Source: Pseudoblastomonas marina (GTDB lineage: Bacteria; Pseudomonadota; Alphaproteobacteria; Sphingomonadales; Sphingomonadaceae). Taken from it: a stretch of 64,000 nt of DNA. The position numbers and the translations under genes were made by a program. The DNA lies in the NCBI RefSeq assembly GCF_014641655.1, contig NZ_BMID01000001.1:124001-188000 (forward strand). The letters run 5' to 3'. Below the pieces are notes generated by a model that saw only the letters and a list, made by a program, of their open reading frames with translations, was not told the DNA's origin and did not search any database. Within the stretch, counting starts at the first letter, position 1. Every line of letters begins with the position of its first letter. Positions 28,495 through 39,743 of the stretch are shown one piece after another.

Positions 28495-29531
28495 CCGAAC
28501 CCGCCCCCCTCCATACCCCCGATCGCCAGCCGGACGATCCCGATGCGGCGCTGCGGCCGAAATCGCTGGCCGAGTTCATCGGGCAGGAAGCCGCGCGTGA
28601 GAACTTGCGGGTGTTCGTCGAGGCCGCGAAGGGTCGCGCCGAGGCGATGGACCACGTGCTGTTCTTCGGCCCGCCGGGGCTGGGCAAGACCACGCTGGCG
28701 CAGATCGTCGCGCGCGAGCTGGGCGTGGGGTTCCGCGCCACCAGCGGGCCGGTAATCGCCAAGGCGGGCGATCTCGCCGCGATCCTCACCAATCTCGAAG
28801 CCAACGACGTGCTGTTCATCGACGAGATCCACCGGCTCAATCCGGTGGTAGAGGAGGTGCTCTATCCGGCGATGGAGGACCGCGCGCTCGATATCATCAT
28901 CGGCGAGGGGCCCTCGGCGCGCAGCGTGCGGATCGACCTGCCGCCCTTCACGCTGGTCGGAGCGACCACGCGGCAGGGGTTGTTGACCACGCCGCTGCGC
29001 GATCGTTTCGGCATCCCGGTACGGCTCAATTTCTATACCGTCGACGAGCTCGAACGCGTGGTGACGCGCGGGGCAGGCAAGCTCGGCCTGGCGATCGACA
29101 GCGACGGCGCGCGCGAGATCGCCGGGCGAGCCCGCGGCACGCCGCGCGTCGCCGGGCGGCTGCTGCGCCGTGTGCGCGACTTCGCGCAGGTGAAGGACAG
29201 CGGCACGGTGACCCGTGCGGTAGCGGACGAGGCGCTGACGAAGCTCGAGATCGACCGGCTGGGTCTCGACGCGCAGGATCGCCGCTATCTCCGCATGATC
29301 GCCGAGACCTACAAGGGCGGGCCGGTGGGCGTCGAAACGCTGGCGGCGGGTCTTTCCGAGCCGCGCGACACGATCGAGGAGGTGATCGAGCCCTTCCTGA
29401 TCCAGCTCGGCCTCGTCGCGCGAACCGCGCGCGGGCGCTGCCTCAACGAGGACGGTTGGAAGCACCTCGACATGGCGCCGCCCAAGGGCGGGGCCGGAGG
29501 ACAGGCGGGGCTGTTCGGCCCGGGCAAGTAG
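28488..29531 (+). CDS. ruvB: Holliday junction branch migration helicase RuvB
   Basis: A 347-residue AAA+ motor that drives branch migration with RuvA. Sequence signs: [12 protein letters not shown] at the start, Walker [11 protein letters not shown] (about residues 61-70), Walker [10 protein letters not shown], sensor I-type GATTRQGLL with the arginine-finger region of [10 protein letters not shown], and a C-terminal winged helix ([12 protein letters not shown]). The start is ATG 28488, overlapping the preceding orphan by 7 bases. Between ruvA and ruvB lie three other genes, unlike the ruvCAB order with adjacent ruvA and ruvB seen in many bacteria. Confidence 0.97.
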   Translation: MVTEPAPLHTPDRQPDDPDAALRPKSLAEFIGQEAARENLRVFVEAAKGRAEAMDHVLFFGPPGLGKTTLAQIVARELGVGFRATSGPVIAKAGDLAAILTNLEANDVLFIDEIHRLNPVVEEVLYPAMEDRALDIIIGEGPSARSVRIDLPPFTLVGATTRQGLLTTPLRDRFGIPVRLNFYTVDELERVVTRGAGKLGLAIDSDGAREIAGRARGTPRVAGRLLRRVRDFAQVKDSGTVTRAVADEALTKLEIDRLGLDAQDRRYLRMIAETYKGGPVGVETLAAGLSEPRDTIEEVIEPFLIQLGLVARTARGRCLNEDGWKHLDMAPPKGGAGGQAGLFGPGK

Positions 29532-29544
29532 CCCGCAACCCGAA

Positions 29545-29707
29545 ATTAACCAAAAAACCGTGTCAATCGTGGACGCGCAGCGTTATAAGGCAGGCGCTTG
29601 GGGTCCGAATCCCGGATTGGGACGGATTGGGAGGGTTAACGCGATTGCGCGTACATCCTTCCTTTGCCTTTCTGATCCATGACCAAATGGGACACGGAGC
29701 GGTTAAC
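29545..29707. promoter_or_regulatory. three TTAACC half-sites upstream of the PEP-CTERM gene
   Basis: Three copies of TTAACC or its complement sit in this 211-base gap: 29545-29550 (TTAACC), 29635-29640 (as GGTTAAC) and 29701-29707 (GGTTAAC). The two GGTTAACGC copies lie in a wider direct repeat (GAG-GGTTAACGCGATTGCGCG versus GAGCGGTTAACGCCGATTCG, with small indels). TTAACC is the core half-site recognised by CtrA in alphaproteobacteria. I infer possible CtrA-type control; a full TTAA-N7-TTAA box is not present. Confidence 0.35.
29560..29589 (+). promoter_or_regulatory. candidate promoter for the PEP-CTERM gene
   Basis: GTGTCA (29560-29565) is followed after 18 bases by TATAAG (29584-29589), matching sigma-70 consensus at 4 and 5 of 6 positions. 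The leader from a start near 29596 would be about 150 bases long and include the GGTTAACGC repeats. Confidence 0.4.
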
Positions 29708-29742
29708 GCCGATTCGCGTCCGGTGGACACCAAGAGGGCAAT

Positions 29743-30855
29743 ATGTCGGTAAAAATGGCTTTGGCGAAACTGGCGGCGGCGGCTGCGGGCGGTGCGCTCG
29801 TTGGCGGCGGCGCGGTGCACGTGGCGGAAGCTCCGGCCACCGATGCGCCATCCTACAAATCCGGCAAACAGGCCAAGGGCACCAAGACGGTCAAGCAGGT
29901 GAAGCGCCCGATCAAGCGCGCGCGCACCATCCCGCGCAAGCAAACGCCACCCCCGCGGGCCCGCGCGATCCCGGCGCGCCAGGAAGAGCCCGAGACGCAG
30001 GTCATCCTCGTACCCTACGAGCAGCCGGTCACCCGCGCACGTTCGATCCCGCCCAGCGGCGGCGGTTCGACACCGGTCATCATCGGGGGCTCGAGCGGCG
30101 GCTTCGGCGGGTTCGGCGGCGGCTTCTTCGGCGGCTTCATCGGTTCGAGCGGAGGCGGCAGCGTCGTCGTCAACAACAGTTTCGGACAGCAGCAGGACCA
30201 AGGCCAGGACCAGGGCCAGAACCAGGATATCATCATCGATATCGACAATTCGACCACCACCAGCACGTCTGGCGGCTCGTCGTCCACGTCGACTTCGGGC
30301 GGTTCTTCCTCGACCTCGTCGAGCACCGGCGGTGTCACCAGCACCACCGGCGGTATCACCTCGACCAGCACGACCGGCGGAGTCACGAGCACGACCTCGA
30401 CCAGCTCGGGCAACGTCTCGTCGACCAGTTCGTCGGGCAACGTCACTTCGACGTCTTCGGGGAACGTCTCGAGTTCGTCGTCCGGCAATGTTTCGAGCTC
30501 GACCTCGGGCAACGTCTCGAGTTCCACCAGTTCGTCGACGTCGGGCAATGTCAGCACATCGACCAGTTCGTCGACCTCTGGCAATGTCAGCACCAGCACG
30601 TCCTCGAGCACGTCGACATCGACTTCGTCCTCGACCAGCACGAGTTCGAACGGCTGCATGACTTGCCCGCCGCCGCCCCCGCCTCCGCCGCCTTGCACGA
30701 CGACGGGCAATTGCCCGCCGCCGCCTCCGCCCCCGCCGCCGACCCCGGTGCCGGAACCGGGCATGCTCGGCCTGTTCGGCCTTGCCGCGCTCGGCGCGGT
30801 CGGCCTGCAGCGTCGCCGGCGTCGCAAGGTGAAGGTGAGTTTCGACTTCGATTGA
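29743..30855 (+). CDS. PEP-CTERM protein with Ser/Thr/Gly-rich tract
   Basis: A 370-residue protein. It starts with a signal-like hydrophobic N-terminus (MALAKLAAAAAGGAL), then a basic Pro/Arg region (KRPIKRARTIPRKQTPPP), a Gly-rich block (GGFGGFGGGFFGG), a Gln-rich patch, and from about codon 170 a long tract of Ser/Thr with recurring SGNVSS and TSTSSS units. Two Cys-flanked poly-Pro runs follow, then VPEPGMLGLFGLAALGAVGLQRRRRR, read in parts: VPEP, a hydrophobic helix and an Arg cluster. That tail is a PEP-CTERM sorting signal, processed by an exosortase in EPS-producing bacteria. No exosortase is in the window. A surface or matrix role is likely but inferred. A terminator follows. Confidence 0.82.
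   Translation: MSVKMALAKLAAAAAGGALVGGGAVHVAEAPATDAPSYKSGKQAKGTKTVKQVKRPIKRARTIPRKQTPPPRARAIPARQEEPETQVILVPYEQPVTRARSIPPSGGGSTPVIIGGSSGGFGGFGGGFFGGFIGSSGGGSVVVNNSFGQQQDQGQDQGQNQDIIIDIDNSTTTSTSGGSSSTSTSGGSSSTSSSTGGVTSTTGGITSTSTTGGVTSTTSTSSGNVSSTSSSGNVTSTSSGNVSSSSSGNVSSSTSGNVSSSTSSSTSGNVSTSTSSSTSGNVSTSTSSSTSTSTSSSTSTSSNGCMTCPPPPPPPPPCTTTGNCPPPPPPPPPTPVPEPGMLGLFGLAALGAVGLQRRRRRKVKVSFDFD
30253..30651 (+). repeat. Ser/Thr-rich tandem repeat region
   Basis: Inside the PEP-CTERM gene, short units coding for (S)GNVSS and (T)STSSS recur about every 24-60 bases, with TCG-GGC-AAC-GTC as the most constant DNA core. The period is irregular and the units stay in frame, so it is a coding microsatellite-like tract prone to slippage and not a CRISPR. 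Confidence 0.75.
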
Positions 30856-30879
30856 GCTCTTTCAACCAATCGAAAAACG

Positions 30880-30908
30880 AAAAGGCCGGGAGCGATCCCG
30901 GCCTTTTT
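30880..30908. terminator. bidirectional intrinsic terminator
   Basis: AAAAGGCCGGGA (30880-30891) and TCCCGGCCTTTT (30896-30907) form a 12-bp stem closed by a GCGA tetraloop (GNRA type). The run of T follows on the plus strand, and the mirror-image A-run gives T on the minus strand. It separates the PEP-CTERM gene from the convergent hydroxylase gene and should stop both. Confidence 0.88.
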
Positions 30909-30930
30909 CATGGGCGCTTTCGGGGACGGA

Positions 30931-31661
30931 TCAGCCGCCGCCGGCGATGTCCCAGGGATCCTGCCGGTACCACTGGGTGATCACGTATTTCTTCCCTTCT
31001 ATGACCGGCGTGCCGGCGTGGAAGGTATTGGGGTTCTTGCGCCCGTCGCGATCCATGTTGTTCCAGGTCAGCAAAGTCCCGGTCTCGGGCGGGATCGACA
31101 AGCCGAGCTCCTTGAAATCGGTCTCGCCGCCCTGTTCCGGCTCGTTGAGGAACACCATCGCGGTCCATGTCCGCTGACCGCCGCGTCGACGTTCGGTCTG
31201 CCAGTAGGATTCGCTTTCGAAGAAATAGTCGTAGTGGTGCTTGAACTGCTGCCCGACCTCGTAGCGCTGGCCCTGCGTGGTCTCGGCGAAGCGGTGGTCT
31301 AGGCCCAGCACCGCGTCGATCTTTTCCTCGAGTTTGCAGGTTTCAGGATCGAGGCGGTCGAAATAATGCGTCGAGCTGGTGCGGAAGCCCTCGATCTGGG
31401 TTCCTTCGAACAGTGTCGAGGGACCGATCTTTCGATCGATCACCCTGCAGATGCGCGCGCATTCCTCCTGGCTGAGAAAGCCCGGAATGCGGAACAGGTC
31501 GGCCTTTTCTCCGCCGAGGTCCTCGGCCTCCTCCATCGCGTGGAGGCGCGCACGCACCTGCGCGCCCACCATCGCCATCTTCGCCGCATCGGCCTTGGGA
31601 TCGGCGTCGGTGAACGCCGTCTGCATGCCGTAGGAGACGCGGATGTTGGAGAAGTCGAGCG

Positions 31662-31665
<4 letters not shown>
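30931..31665 (-). CDS. 2OG-Fe(II) oxygenase, prolyl-4-hydroxylase-like
   Basis: A 244-residue 2-oxoglutarate and Fe(II)-dependent dioxygenase. The iron triad is visible: His and Asp in FKHHYDYFF, and His in TFHAGTPV, followed by the 2OG-binding Lys region [10 protein letters not shown]. The core beta-barrel sequence [18 protein letters not shown] is typical of P4H-like enzymes. It probably hydroxylates a protein or small-molecule target; the substrate is unknown. The ATG overlaps the acnA stop as ATGA (31662-31665), so it is coupled to aconitase, an unexpected partner unless both respond to iron or 2-oxoglutarate. Confidence 0.9.
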
Positions 31666-34334
<2,669 letters not shown>

Positions 34335-34453
34335 GCGTCAACTTTCCTGTTGTTATGGCGCGCGCGGATGAGGGTGCGGCGGCGCGAAAATGCTCGCCGC
34401 GCGATGCGCGCGATTAGCTGAAAAATCAAGGGAGGAAGCCGTTTGTTCCGAGA

Positions 34454-35323
34454 TTAGCGAGTCGGAACCGGCTCCTCGCCGCCGTAATCGTAGAAGCCGC
34501 GGCCGGCCTTGCGGCCCAGCCAGCCCGCCTCGACATATTTCACCAGCAGCGGCGCGGGGCGATACTTGCTGTCGCCGGTGGTCTCGAACAGCACCTTGAT
34601 GATCTCGAAGCAGGTGTCGAGGCCGACGAAATCGGCCAGTTCCAGCGGCCCCATCGGGTGATTGAGCCCCAGGCGACAGCCCTTGTCGATATCGGCGATG
34701 CTGGCGGTCGACTGGCCGAGCACGAAGATCGCTTCGTTGATCATCGGCAGCAGGATGCGGTTGACCACGAAGCCGGGTTCGTCCTGCGACAGCACGACCT
34801 GCTTGCCGAGACTTTCGGCGAAGGCGGTGGTGCGGTCGGTCGTGTCCTGCGCAGTGGCGAGGCCGGGGATCACCTCGATGAGCCCCATGACCGGGACCGG
34901 GTTGAAGAAGTGCAGCCCGATGAAGCGCTTGGGATCGGGCGAGTGGTTGGCCATCCGGGTGATCGGGATCGAGCTGGTGTTCGACGCCATGATCGCGTCC
35001 TCGGCGAGCACTTCGCTCGCCTTCTCGAAGATCTTGGCCTTGACCTCTTCGCGCTCGGTCGCGGCTTCGATGATGAAGCTCGCCTCGGACATCGGCGTAT
35101 AATCGGCGACCGGCTCGATCCGGCCGAGTACCGCTTCGGCCGCATCGGCCTCGATCTTGCCGCGCCCGACCAATTTGGCGAGCGCCTTGTCGACCTTGGC
35201 CTTGCCGGCCTCTGCATGCGCAAGATCAAGATCGGCGAGCAGCACCTTCATCCCGTGCTGGGCGACGGTCTGCGCGATGCCGGTACCCATCTGGCCCGCG
35301 CCGATGACAGCGATGGTGGTCAT
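34454..35323 (-). CDS. 3-hydroxybutyryl-CoA dehydrogenase
   Basis: A 289-residue NAD(P)-dependent 3-hydroxyacyl-CoA dehydrogenase, oxidising 3-hydroxybutyryl-CoA to acetoacetyl-CoA or the reverse. The Rossmann motif [14 protein letters not shown] opens it, with the catalytic His in the [14 protein letters not shown] segment and [12 protein letters not shown] further on; [15 protein letters not shown] is the family hallmark. It could serve in butyrate or polyhydroxybutyrate metabolism or beta-oxidation. It lies just downstream of the cobalamin adenosyltransferase on the same strand (45-base gap) and may share its transcript. Confidence 0.93.
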   Translation of the reverse strand: MTTIAVIGAGQMGTGIAQTVAQHGMKVLLADLDLAHAEAGKAKVDKALAKLVGRGKIEADAAEAVLGRIEPVADYTPMSEASFIIEAATEREEVKAKIFEKASEVLAEDAIMASNTSSIPITRMANHSPDPKRFIGLHFFNPVPVMGLIEVIPGLATAQDTTDRTTAFAESLGKQVVLSQDEPGFVVNRILLPMINEAIFVLGQSTASIADIDKGCRLGLNHPMGPLELADFVGLDTCFEIIKVLFETTGDSKYRPAPLLVKYVEAGWLGRKAGRGFYDYGGEEPVPTR

Positions 35324-35368
35324 GCGAATTTCCTCGAATTGTAGAACTTTGATTGGGCGAGTCGCCGG

Positions 35369-35944
35369 TTACCTGTTGGCACCGGGGACCCACAGCACGT
35401 CGCCCGAGCCGCCGGCATTGATCGCGCGGGCGAGGGTGAAAAGATAGTCCGACAGCCGATTGACATATTGCAGCGCGGCCGGGTTGATCGGTTCCTCGCG
35501 ATGCAATGCGACCATGTCGCGCTCGGCTCGGCGCACGATTGCGCGGGCGAGGTGGATGCGCGCCGCGGCCTCGCCGCCGCCGGGCAGGATGAAGCTGGTC
35601 AGCGGCTCGAGCGTCTCGTTGAGCGCGTCGATCGCGCTTTCGAGCCATTCGACCTGCGCGGGCACGATCCGCAGTGTCATTTCCGACGGGCCGAAGTCCT
35701 CGCCATCCTCGGCGGGGGTGGCGAGGTCGGCACCGCAATCGAACAAGTCGTTCTGGATTCGGGTGAGATCGCTCGCCGCTTCGCTGCCCACCGCGACAAT
35801 CGCGAGCCCGATCGCGCTGTTGGCCTCGTCGACCGAACCGATCGCGGCGATCCGCGCCGAGTGTTTCGGACAGCGCGAACCGTCGACCAGCCCGGTGGTG
35901 CCGTCGTCGCCGGTGCGAGTGTAGATCTTGTTGAGCTTGACCAT
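35369..35944 (-). CDS. corrinoid adenosyltransferase, PduO type
   Basis: A 191-residue PduO-type ATP:cob(I)alamin adenosyltransferase. It transfers adenosyl from ATP to the cobalt of cob(I)alamin, making coenzyme B12. Motifs: the N-terminal MVKLNKIYTRTGDDGTTGLVDGSR with the ATP-binding TRTGDDGTT, DFGPSEMTLRIVPAQVEWLE (in pieces), and the catalytic FILPGGGEAAARIHLARAIVRRAE. A trimer in the cytosol. In the same run, hbd follows. No B12-biosynthesis gene is in the window, so the corrinoid may be salvaged. Confidence 0.93.
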   Translation of the reverse strand: MVKLNKIYTRTGDDGTTGLVDGSRCPKHSARIAAIGSVDEANSAIGLAIVAVGSEAASDLTRIQNDLFDCGADLATPAEDGEDFGPSEMTLRIVPAQVEWLESAIDALNETLEPLTSFILPGGGEAAARIHLARAIVRRAERDMVALHREEPINPAALQYVNRLSDYLFTLARAINAGGSGDVLWVPGANR

Positions 35945-35966
35945 GTCCTCCCCCGACCGGCCCCGC

Positions 35967-36194
35967 TCAGCGGTTGATCATCAGCAGCACGGCGACGACC
36001 ACGACCGCCAGCGCCTGGTACTTGATGCGCGCGAACATCATCTCGTTCTGGCGCTTCTGCATCTTGCCCGCGCGTTCGTCGTCGGCCTCGAGCTCCATCT
36101 TGGTGCTCTGCATGAAGGCGACGATCCCGCGCACGAGGCTGACGACGACCATGATCGCGAGGAGGACGATGAGGATGGTGAGGAAGGTGTTCAT
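35967..36194 (-). CDS. twin-helix membrane protein, HIG1-like
   Basis: A 75-residue protein with two hydrophobic helices: FLTILIVLLAIMVVVSLVR and KYQALAVVVVAVLLMI, joined by a charged loop (KMELEADDERAGKMQKRQNEMMFAR). This matches the small alphaproteobacterial twin-transmembrane proteins related to HIG1/DUF1467-type proteins; the exact family is uncertain, though the QKRQNEMMFARIKYQ core is typical of HIG1. Those eukaryotic relatives stabilise respiratory supercomplexes. It is coupled to gluQ by an ATGA overlap (36191-36194). Confidence 0.72.
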   Translation of the reverse strand: MNTFLTILIVLLAIMVVVSLVRGIVAFMQSTKMELEADDERAGKMQKRQNEMMFARIKYQALAVVVVAVLLMINR

Positions 36195-37054
36195 GGCGCA
36201 CCAGATAGGGATTGCGAGAGGGTAATGCCAGCGGGGAAGTGGCCCGCGCGCAGCGCGGCCGCAACAGTCTGCCCGTCCTCGCCCGCGCGGCGGCGGTCGG
36301 CGAGGCCGAAGCCTTCCTCGCCGGAACCGCGCCGCTTGGCGAGCTTGCGCCCGTCCTCCTCGACCAGCAGCGCGTGATGGTGCCAGCGCGGCACCGGCAG
36401 GCCGAGCAATTCCTGCAGCAGGCGGTGGATGTCGGTGGCATCGAACAGGTCCGCCCCGCGCGTCACCAGCGTCACCCCCTGCGCCGCATCGTCGAGCGTG
36501 GCGGCGAGGTGATAGCTGGCCGGCGCATCCTTTCGCGCCAGCACCACGTCGCCGAAGCGTACGGGACGCGCCACGATCGTGCCGGCGAGCGCATCCTCCC
36601 AGTCGAGTTCGCCCGCGCGCTCGATCGCCGCGTCCATATCGAGCCGCCACGCCCACGGACGATCGGAAGGAATCTCGCGCCCTTTGCAGGTGCCGGGATA
36701 GACCGGGCCCTCGGGTCCCTCCTCGCGCGCCGCCGCGGCGATCTCGGCGCGGGTGCAGCGGCACGGATAAAGCAGCCCGTCGGCCTTCAGCCGCTCGAGC
36801 GCAGCATCGTAGGTCGCAAGGCGCTCTGACTGGCGAACGACCGGACGATCGCTCTCGATACCGAGCCAGGCAAGGTCGGCGAGGTGCTCCGCGATCCATT
36901 CGGGGCGCGACCGCGCGCCGTCGATATCCTCGATCCGGATCAGGAAGGTGCCGCCCGCCTCGCGCGCGAGGTCATGCGCGACCACCGCCGAATATGCATG
37001 CCCCAGGTGCAGCGGGCCGTTGGGGCTGGGGGCGAAGCGGGTCACGGTGCTCAC
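36191..37054 (-). CDS. gluQ: glutamyl-Q tRNA(Asp) synthetase
   Basis: A 287-residue truncated glutamyl-tRNA synthetase that attaches glutamate to the queuosine base of tRNA(Asp). The catalytic domain shows the HIGH-like PLHLGHAYSA and the KMSKS-like KLAKRRGSGEEG; the Zn-binding segment CRCTRAE and later YPGTCKG with the Cys/Tyr/Cys ligands is intact. The anticodon-binding domain is absent, as in all GluQRS. It reads from MSTVTRFAPSPNGPLHLGH. It is coupled to the HIG1-like gene by a 4-base overlap. Confidence 0.95.
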   Translation of the reverse strand: MSTVTRFAPSPNGPLHLGHAYSAVVAHDLAREAGGTFLIRIEDIDGARSRPEWIAEHLADLAWLGIESDRPVVRQSERLATYDAALERLKADGLLYPCRCTRAEIAAAAREEGPEGPVYPGTCKGREIPSDRPWAWRLDMDAAIERAGELDWEDALAGTIVARPVRFGDVVLARKDAPASYHLAATLDDAAQGVTLVTRGADLFDATDIHRLLQELLGLPVPRWHHHALLVEEDGRKLAKRRGSGEEGFGLADRRRAGEDGQTVAAALRAGHFPAGITLSQSLSGAP

Positions 37055-37164
37055 GCGCCCTTCCTAACGATGACTGTGGAATAGCGCGACCCGCACAATG
37101 TCATGGACTTGACGCAATTTTTCGCTTTTGCTCCCTTCCAGATCGATCGGGGAGGACGCAACAC

Positions 37165-37773
37165 GTGTTCAAGGCCGAACTTCTGGAACGGGCGGCGCGC
37201 TTTCGTAGCGCGGACGAGGATCCGTGCCGGAAGCTCGAAAGCTGCCCGGCGCTGGTGCTCAACGCCGATTACACCCCGTTGTCCTACTACCCGCTGAGCC
37301 TGTGGCCGTGGCAGACCGCGATCAAGGCGATCTTCCTCGACCGGGTCGACGTGATCGCGAGCTACGAGCGCGAGGTCCACTCTCCCAATCTCGACATGAA
37401 GATCCCCAGCGTGATCGCGCTGAAGCAATATGTGCGCCCTAGCGAATTTCCCGCCTTCACCCGCTTCAACCTGTTCCTGCGCGATCGCTTCTCGTGCCAG
37501 TTCTGTGGCAAGATGGATCACCTGACCTTCGATCACGTCGTCCCGCGCCGGCTCGGCGGCAAGACGACGTGGGAGAACATCGCCACCGCCTGCGCGCCCT
37601 GCAACATGAAGAAGGGCGGCCGCACGCCGCAGCAGGCTGGGATGCAGCTCTATGCCGAGCCGATCCGGCCGACCCACTGGCAGCTGCAACAGCACGGCAA
37701 GGCGTTCCCGCCCAACTACCTCCACGAAACCTGGCGCGACTGGCTCTACTGGGACATCGAGCTGGAGGAATAG
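37165..37773 (+). CDS. HNH endonuclease family protein
   Basis: A 202-residue protein with an HNH nuclease module. The core runs CQFCGKMDHLTFDHVVPRRLGG, then TWENIATACAPCNMKKGGR; it contains the CxxC zinc pairs, the DHVVPR motif and the Asn, so the fold should be catalytically complete. The N-terminal part LVLNADYTPLSYYPLSLWPW is a conserved region in this bacterial subfamily, of unknown function. I chose the GTG at 37165 with the strong GGGGAGGA 9 bases upstream; no ATG fits. It is divergent from gluQ across 110 bases. It is not in a recognisable restriction or phage context. Confidence 0.85.
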   Translation: MFKAELLERAARFRSADEDPCRKLESCPALVLNADYTPLSYYPLSLWPWQTAIKAIFLDRVDVIASYEREVHSPNLDMKIPSVIALKQYVRPSEFPAFTRFNLFLRDRFSCQFCGKMDHLTFDHVVPRRLGGKTTWENIATACAPCNMKKGGRTPQQAGMQLYAEPIRPTHWQLQQHGKAFPPNYLHETWRDWLYWDIELEE

Positions 37774-37985
37774 GCGGAGTCGGTGTGACACCGATGCCGG
37801 GGTTTTGAAAAAGCGGCAACGGGTGGGTTGGTGCCCGATTTCAAGTCTTTGCGGAGGATATTCCCGCGCGCATTGTAACCTTCCGACATGGCCGGCCCGA
37901 AAGTGTATCGGCTGCATCGGGGAATGCTACCGCGCCTTGCCACCTGTAGGAAAGTGCGATCCGAGCGCGCCGCTTTCGCCGGTTG

Positions 37986-38246
37986 CTACCTGTCCGACCG
38001 CCAGACGATAAACGCGCTGGCGAGCAGCACGAGGCAAGCGATTGCCAAGCTCAGGAGGTAGTTCTCCCTGCTCGCATATAGCCAGCTTCCGGCGGCCGGA
38101 CCTTCGGCCCCCCATGGATAACAATCCGGACCGTGTGAAGGTGCGGAGCAGGGGGACGAACCGAAGGCGACTATCGCTTCCCATCCGACAAGCCCCGCGG
38201 CGATGCAAAGCAGGACGACCGTTGCAAAGTGCTTCCCGCTTTTCAC
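37986..38246 (-). CDS. two-helix membrane protein coupled to rpoN
   Basis: An 86-residue protein with a GTG start that overlaps the rpoN stop as GTGA (38243-38246). It has two hydrophobic helices, FATVVLLCIAAGLVGWEAIVAF and the C-terminal NYLLSLAIACLVLLASAFIVW, separated by a periplasmic loop with two Cys (SSPCSAPSHGPDCYP). It ends WRSDR. Not recognised. The coupled start suggests co-expression with sigma-54. The 212 bases up to HNH (37774-37985) hold no gene; a small palindrome (37780-37794) is all I noticed there. Confidence 0.55.
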   Translation of the reverse strand: MKSGKHFATVVLLCIAAGLVGWEAIVAFGSSPCSAPSHGPDCYPWGAEGPAAGSWLYASRENYLLSLAIACLVLLASAFIVWRSDR

Positions 38247-39685
38247 CTGCCCGCCAGTTTCTTCGCCCGCCGCCGCTGAACCGAGCTGCCGATCCCGGCG
38301 GCCTCGCGATATTTCGCGACGGTGCGGCGCGCGACGTCGAAACCGCGTTCCTTGAGCAGCGTCACCAGCGCGTCGTCGGAGAGGATCTTCTTCGGGTCCT
38401 CGGCGTCGGTCAGCTCGCGGATTGCAGCCTTGACCGCTTCGGCGCTCGCGCCCTCGCCGTCGGCCGAAGAGACCCCGCTCGAGAAGAAATATTTCAGCTC
38501 GAAGGTGCCGCGCGGGCAGGATAGGTACTTGTTCGAGGTTACCCGGCTGACCGTGCTCTCGTGCATGTCGATCTGTTCGGCGACGGTGCGCAAGGTCAGC
38601 GGTTTCAGGTGCGAGACGCCGCGGCGGAAGAAGCCGTCCTGCGCCTTCACGATCGCGCTCGCGACCTTGAGGATCGTCTTCTGTCGCTGGTCGAGCGCCT
38701 TGATCAGCCATTTGGCGTCGGCCAGCTTTTCCGAGAGCCAGCCGCGCGAAGCCTTGTCGGTGCAATCCGATTTGAGCTCGACGTAATAGTCGCGATTGAC
38801 CACCAGCCGGGGCAGCGTGTCGCGGTTGATGCGGATCTTCCAGCCGCCCTCATCACTCGGCGAGAGCAGTACGTCGGGCACCACCGCCGCGCCCGCCCCC
38901 CCGCCATATTTGAGGCCGGGCTTGGGGTCGTAGCCGCGCAGTTCGGCGAGCATGTCGGCAAAATCCTCGTCGTCGACGTCGCACAGCCGCCGGAGCCGCG
39001 CAAACTCGCCCTTGCCGAGCAGTTCGAGGTTGTCGATCAGCCGCGCCATGCACGGATCGTGGCGATCGGCCTCCTTCGCCTGCAATGCGAGGCATTCGGA
39101 CAGTGAGCGGGCGCCGACACCCGTCGGATCGAAGGACTGGACCAGCGCCAGCGCCTGTTCGGCCTCGGCCTCGCCGATGCCGAGCATCCCGGCGAGCTCC
39201 TCCAGCGTCACGGTCAGGTAGCCGGCCTCGTCGAGCGCATCGACGATCGCATGCGCGACCAACGCTTCGCGCTCGTCGGCGGAGGCCGGGCCGACCTGCT
39301 CGTGGAGATGCTCCGCCAGCGTCGGTCCGTCGCTGCTCTCGTTTTCGATCCCGGGCAGGTCCTCGCCCGAGGCGATACTGCCGGAAGCCGACCAGTCGCC
39401 GGTGTCGCGATCACGGTCGAGCGCGCTTTCGTCTATGTCGAGCGCGCCGCCATCGCCATCCATCGCGTCGGCCTGCGCGGGCTCGGCTTCGGTCGCGGCA
39501 TCGCCGTCTTCGTTCTCGCGGCTGGTCTCGCCCATCTCGAGCAACGGGTTGTTGTCGAGCGCATCTCCGACGAAGGTCTCGATTTCGAGATTGGACAGCG
39601 CCAGCAGCTTGATCGCCTGCTGGAGCTGCGGCGTCATCACCAGCGATTGCGACTGGCGCAGGTCGAGGCGTGGCCCGAGCGCCAT
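38243..39685 (-). CDS. rpoN: RNA polymerase sigma-54 factor
   Basis: A 480-residue RpoN. Sigma-54 directs RNA polymerase to -24/-12 promoters that need an enhancer-binding ATPase. Region I is the Gln/Leu-rich start LDLRQSQSLVMTPQLQQAIKLLALSNLEIETFV (in pieces: SQSLVMTPQLQQAIK), region II is acidic, region III core-binding and DNA-binding segments include TLRTVAEQIDMHESTVSRVTSNKY, and the RpoN box is VARRTVAKYREAAGI near the C-terminus. The RpoN box and length are normal. Its -24/-12 enhancer partners are not in the window. Confidence 0.97.
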   Translation of the reverse strand: MALGPRLDLRQSQSLVMTPQLQQAIKLLALSNLEIETFVGDALDNNPLLEMGETSRENEDGDAATEAEPAQADAMDGDGGALDIDESALDRDRDTGDWSASGSIASGEDLPGIENESSDGPTLAEHLHEQVGPASADEREALVAHAIVDALDEAGYLTVTLEELAGMLGIGEAEAEQALALVQSFDPTGVGARSLSECLALQAKEADRHDPCMARLIDNLELLGKGEFARLRRLCDVDDEDFADMLAELRGYDPKPGLKYGGGAGAAVVPDVLLSPSDEGGWKIRINRDTLPRLVVNRDYYVELKSDCTDKASRGWLSEKLADAKWLIKALDQRQKTILKVASAIVKAQDGFFRRGVSHLKPLTLRTVAEQIDMHESTVSRVTSNKYLSCPRGTFELKYFFSSGVSSADGEGASAEAVKAAIRELTDAEDPKKILSDDALVTLLKERGFDVARRTVAKYREAAGIGSSVQRRRAKKLAGR

Positions 39686-39743
39686 TATTCCATCGTACCC
39701 TTACGACCCTGACCCTGAAGCACCGTTCCCCCCAACCTCGATC

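Noticed and set aside
29599-29613. tRNA T-arm-like GGGGTCCGAATCCC
   Set aside because: Only three stem pairs fit and no acceptor, D or anticodon arm accompanies it; neither a tRNA nor a clear attachment-site remnant.
30253-30651. Repeat array resembling CRISPR
   Set aside because: Units are short, irregular and in frame within a gene; no conserved repeat-spacer pattern and no cas genes.
37780-37794. Palindrome TCGGTGTGACACCGA after the HNH gene as terminator
   Set aside because: The usable stem is only 5-7 bp and the following T-run comes 8 bases later after GC-rich DNA; left as unassigned.
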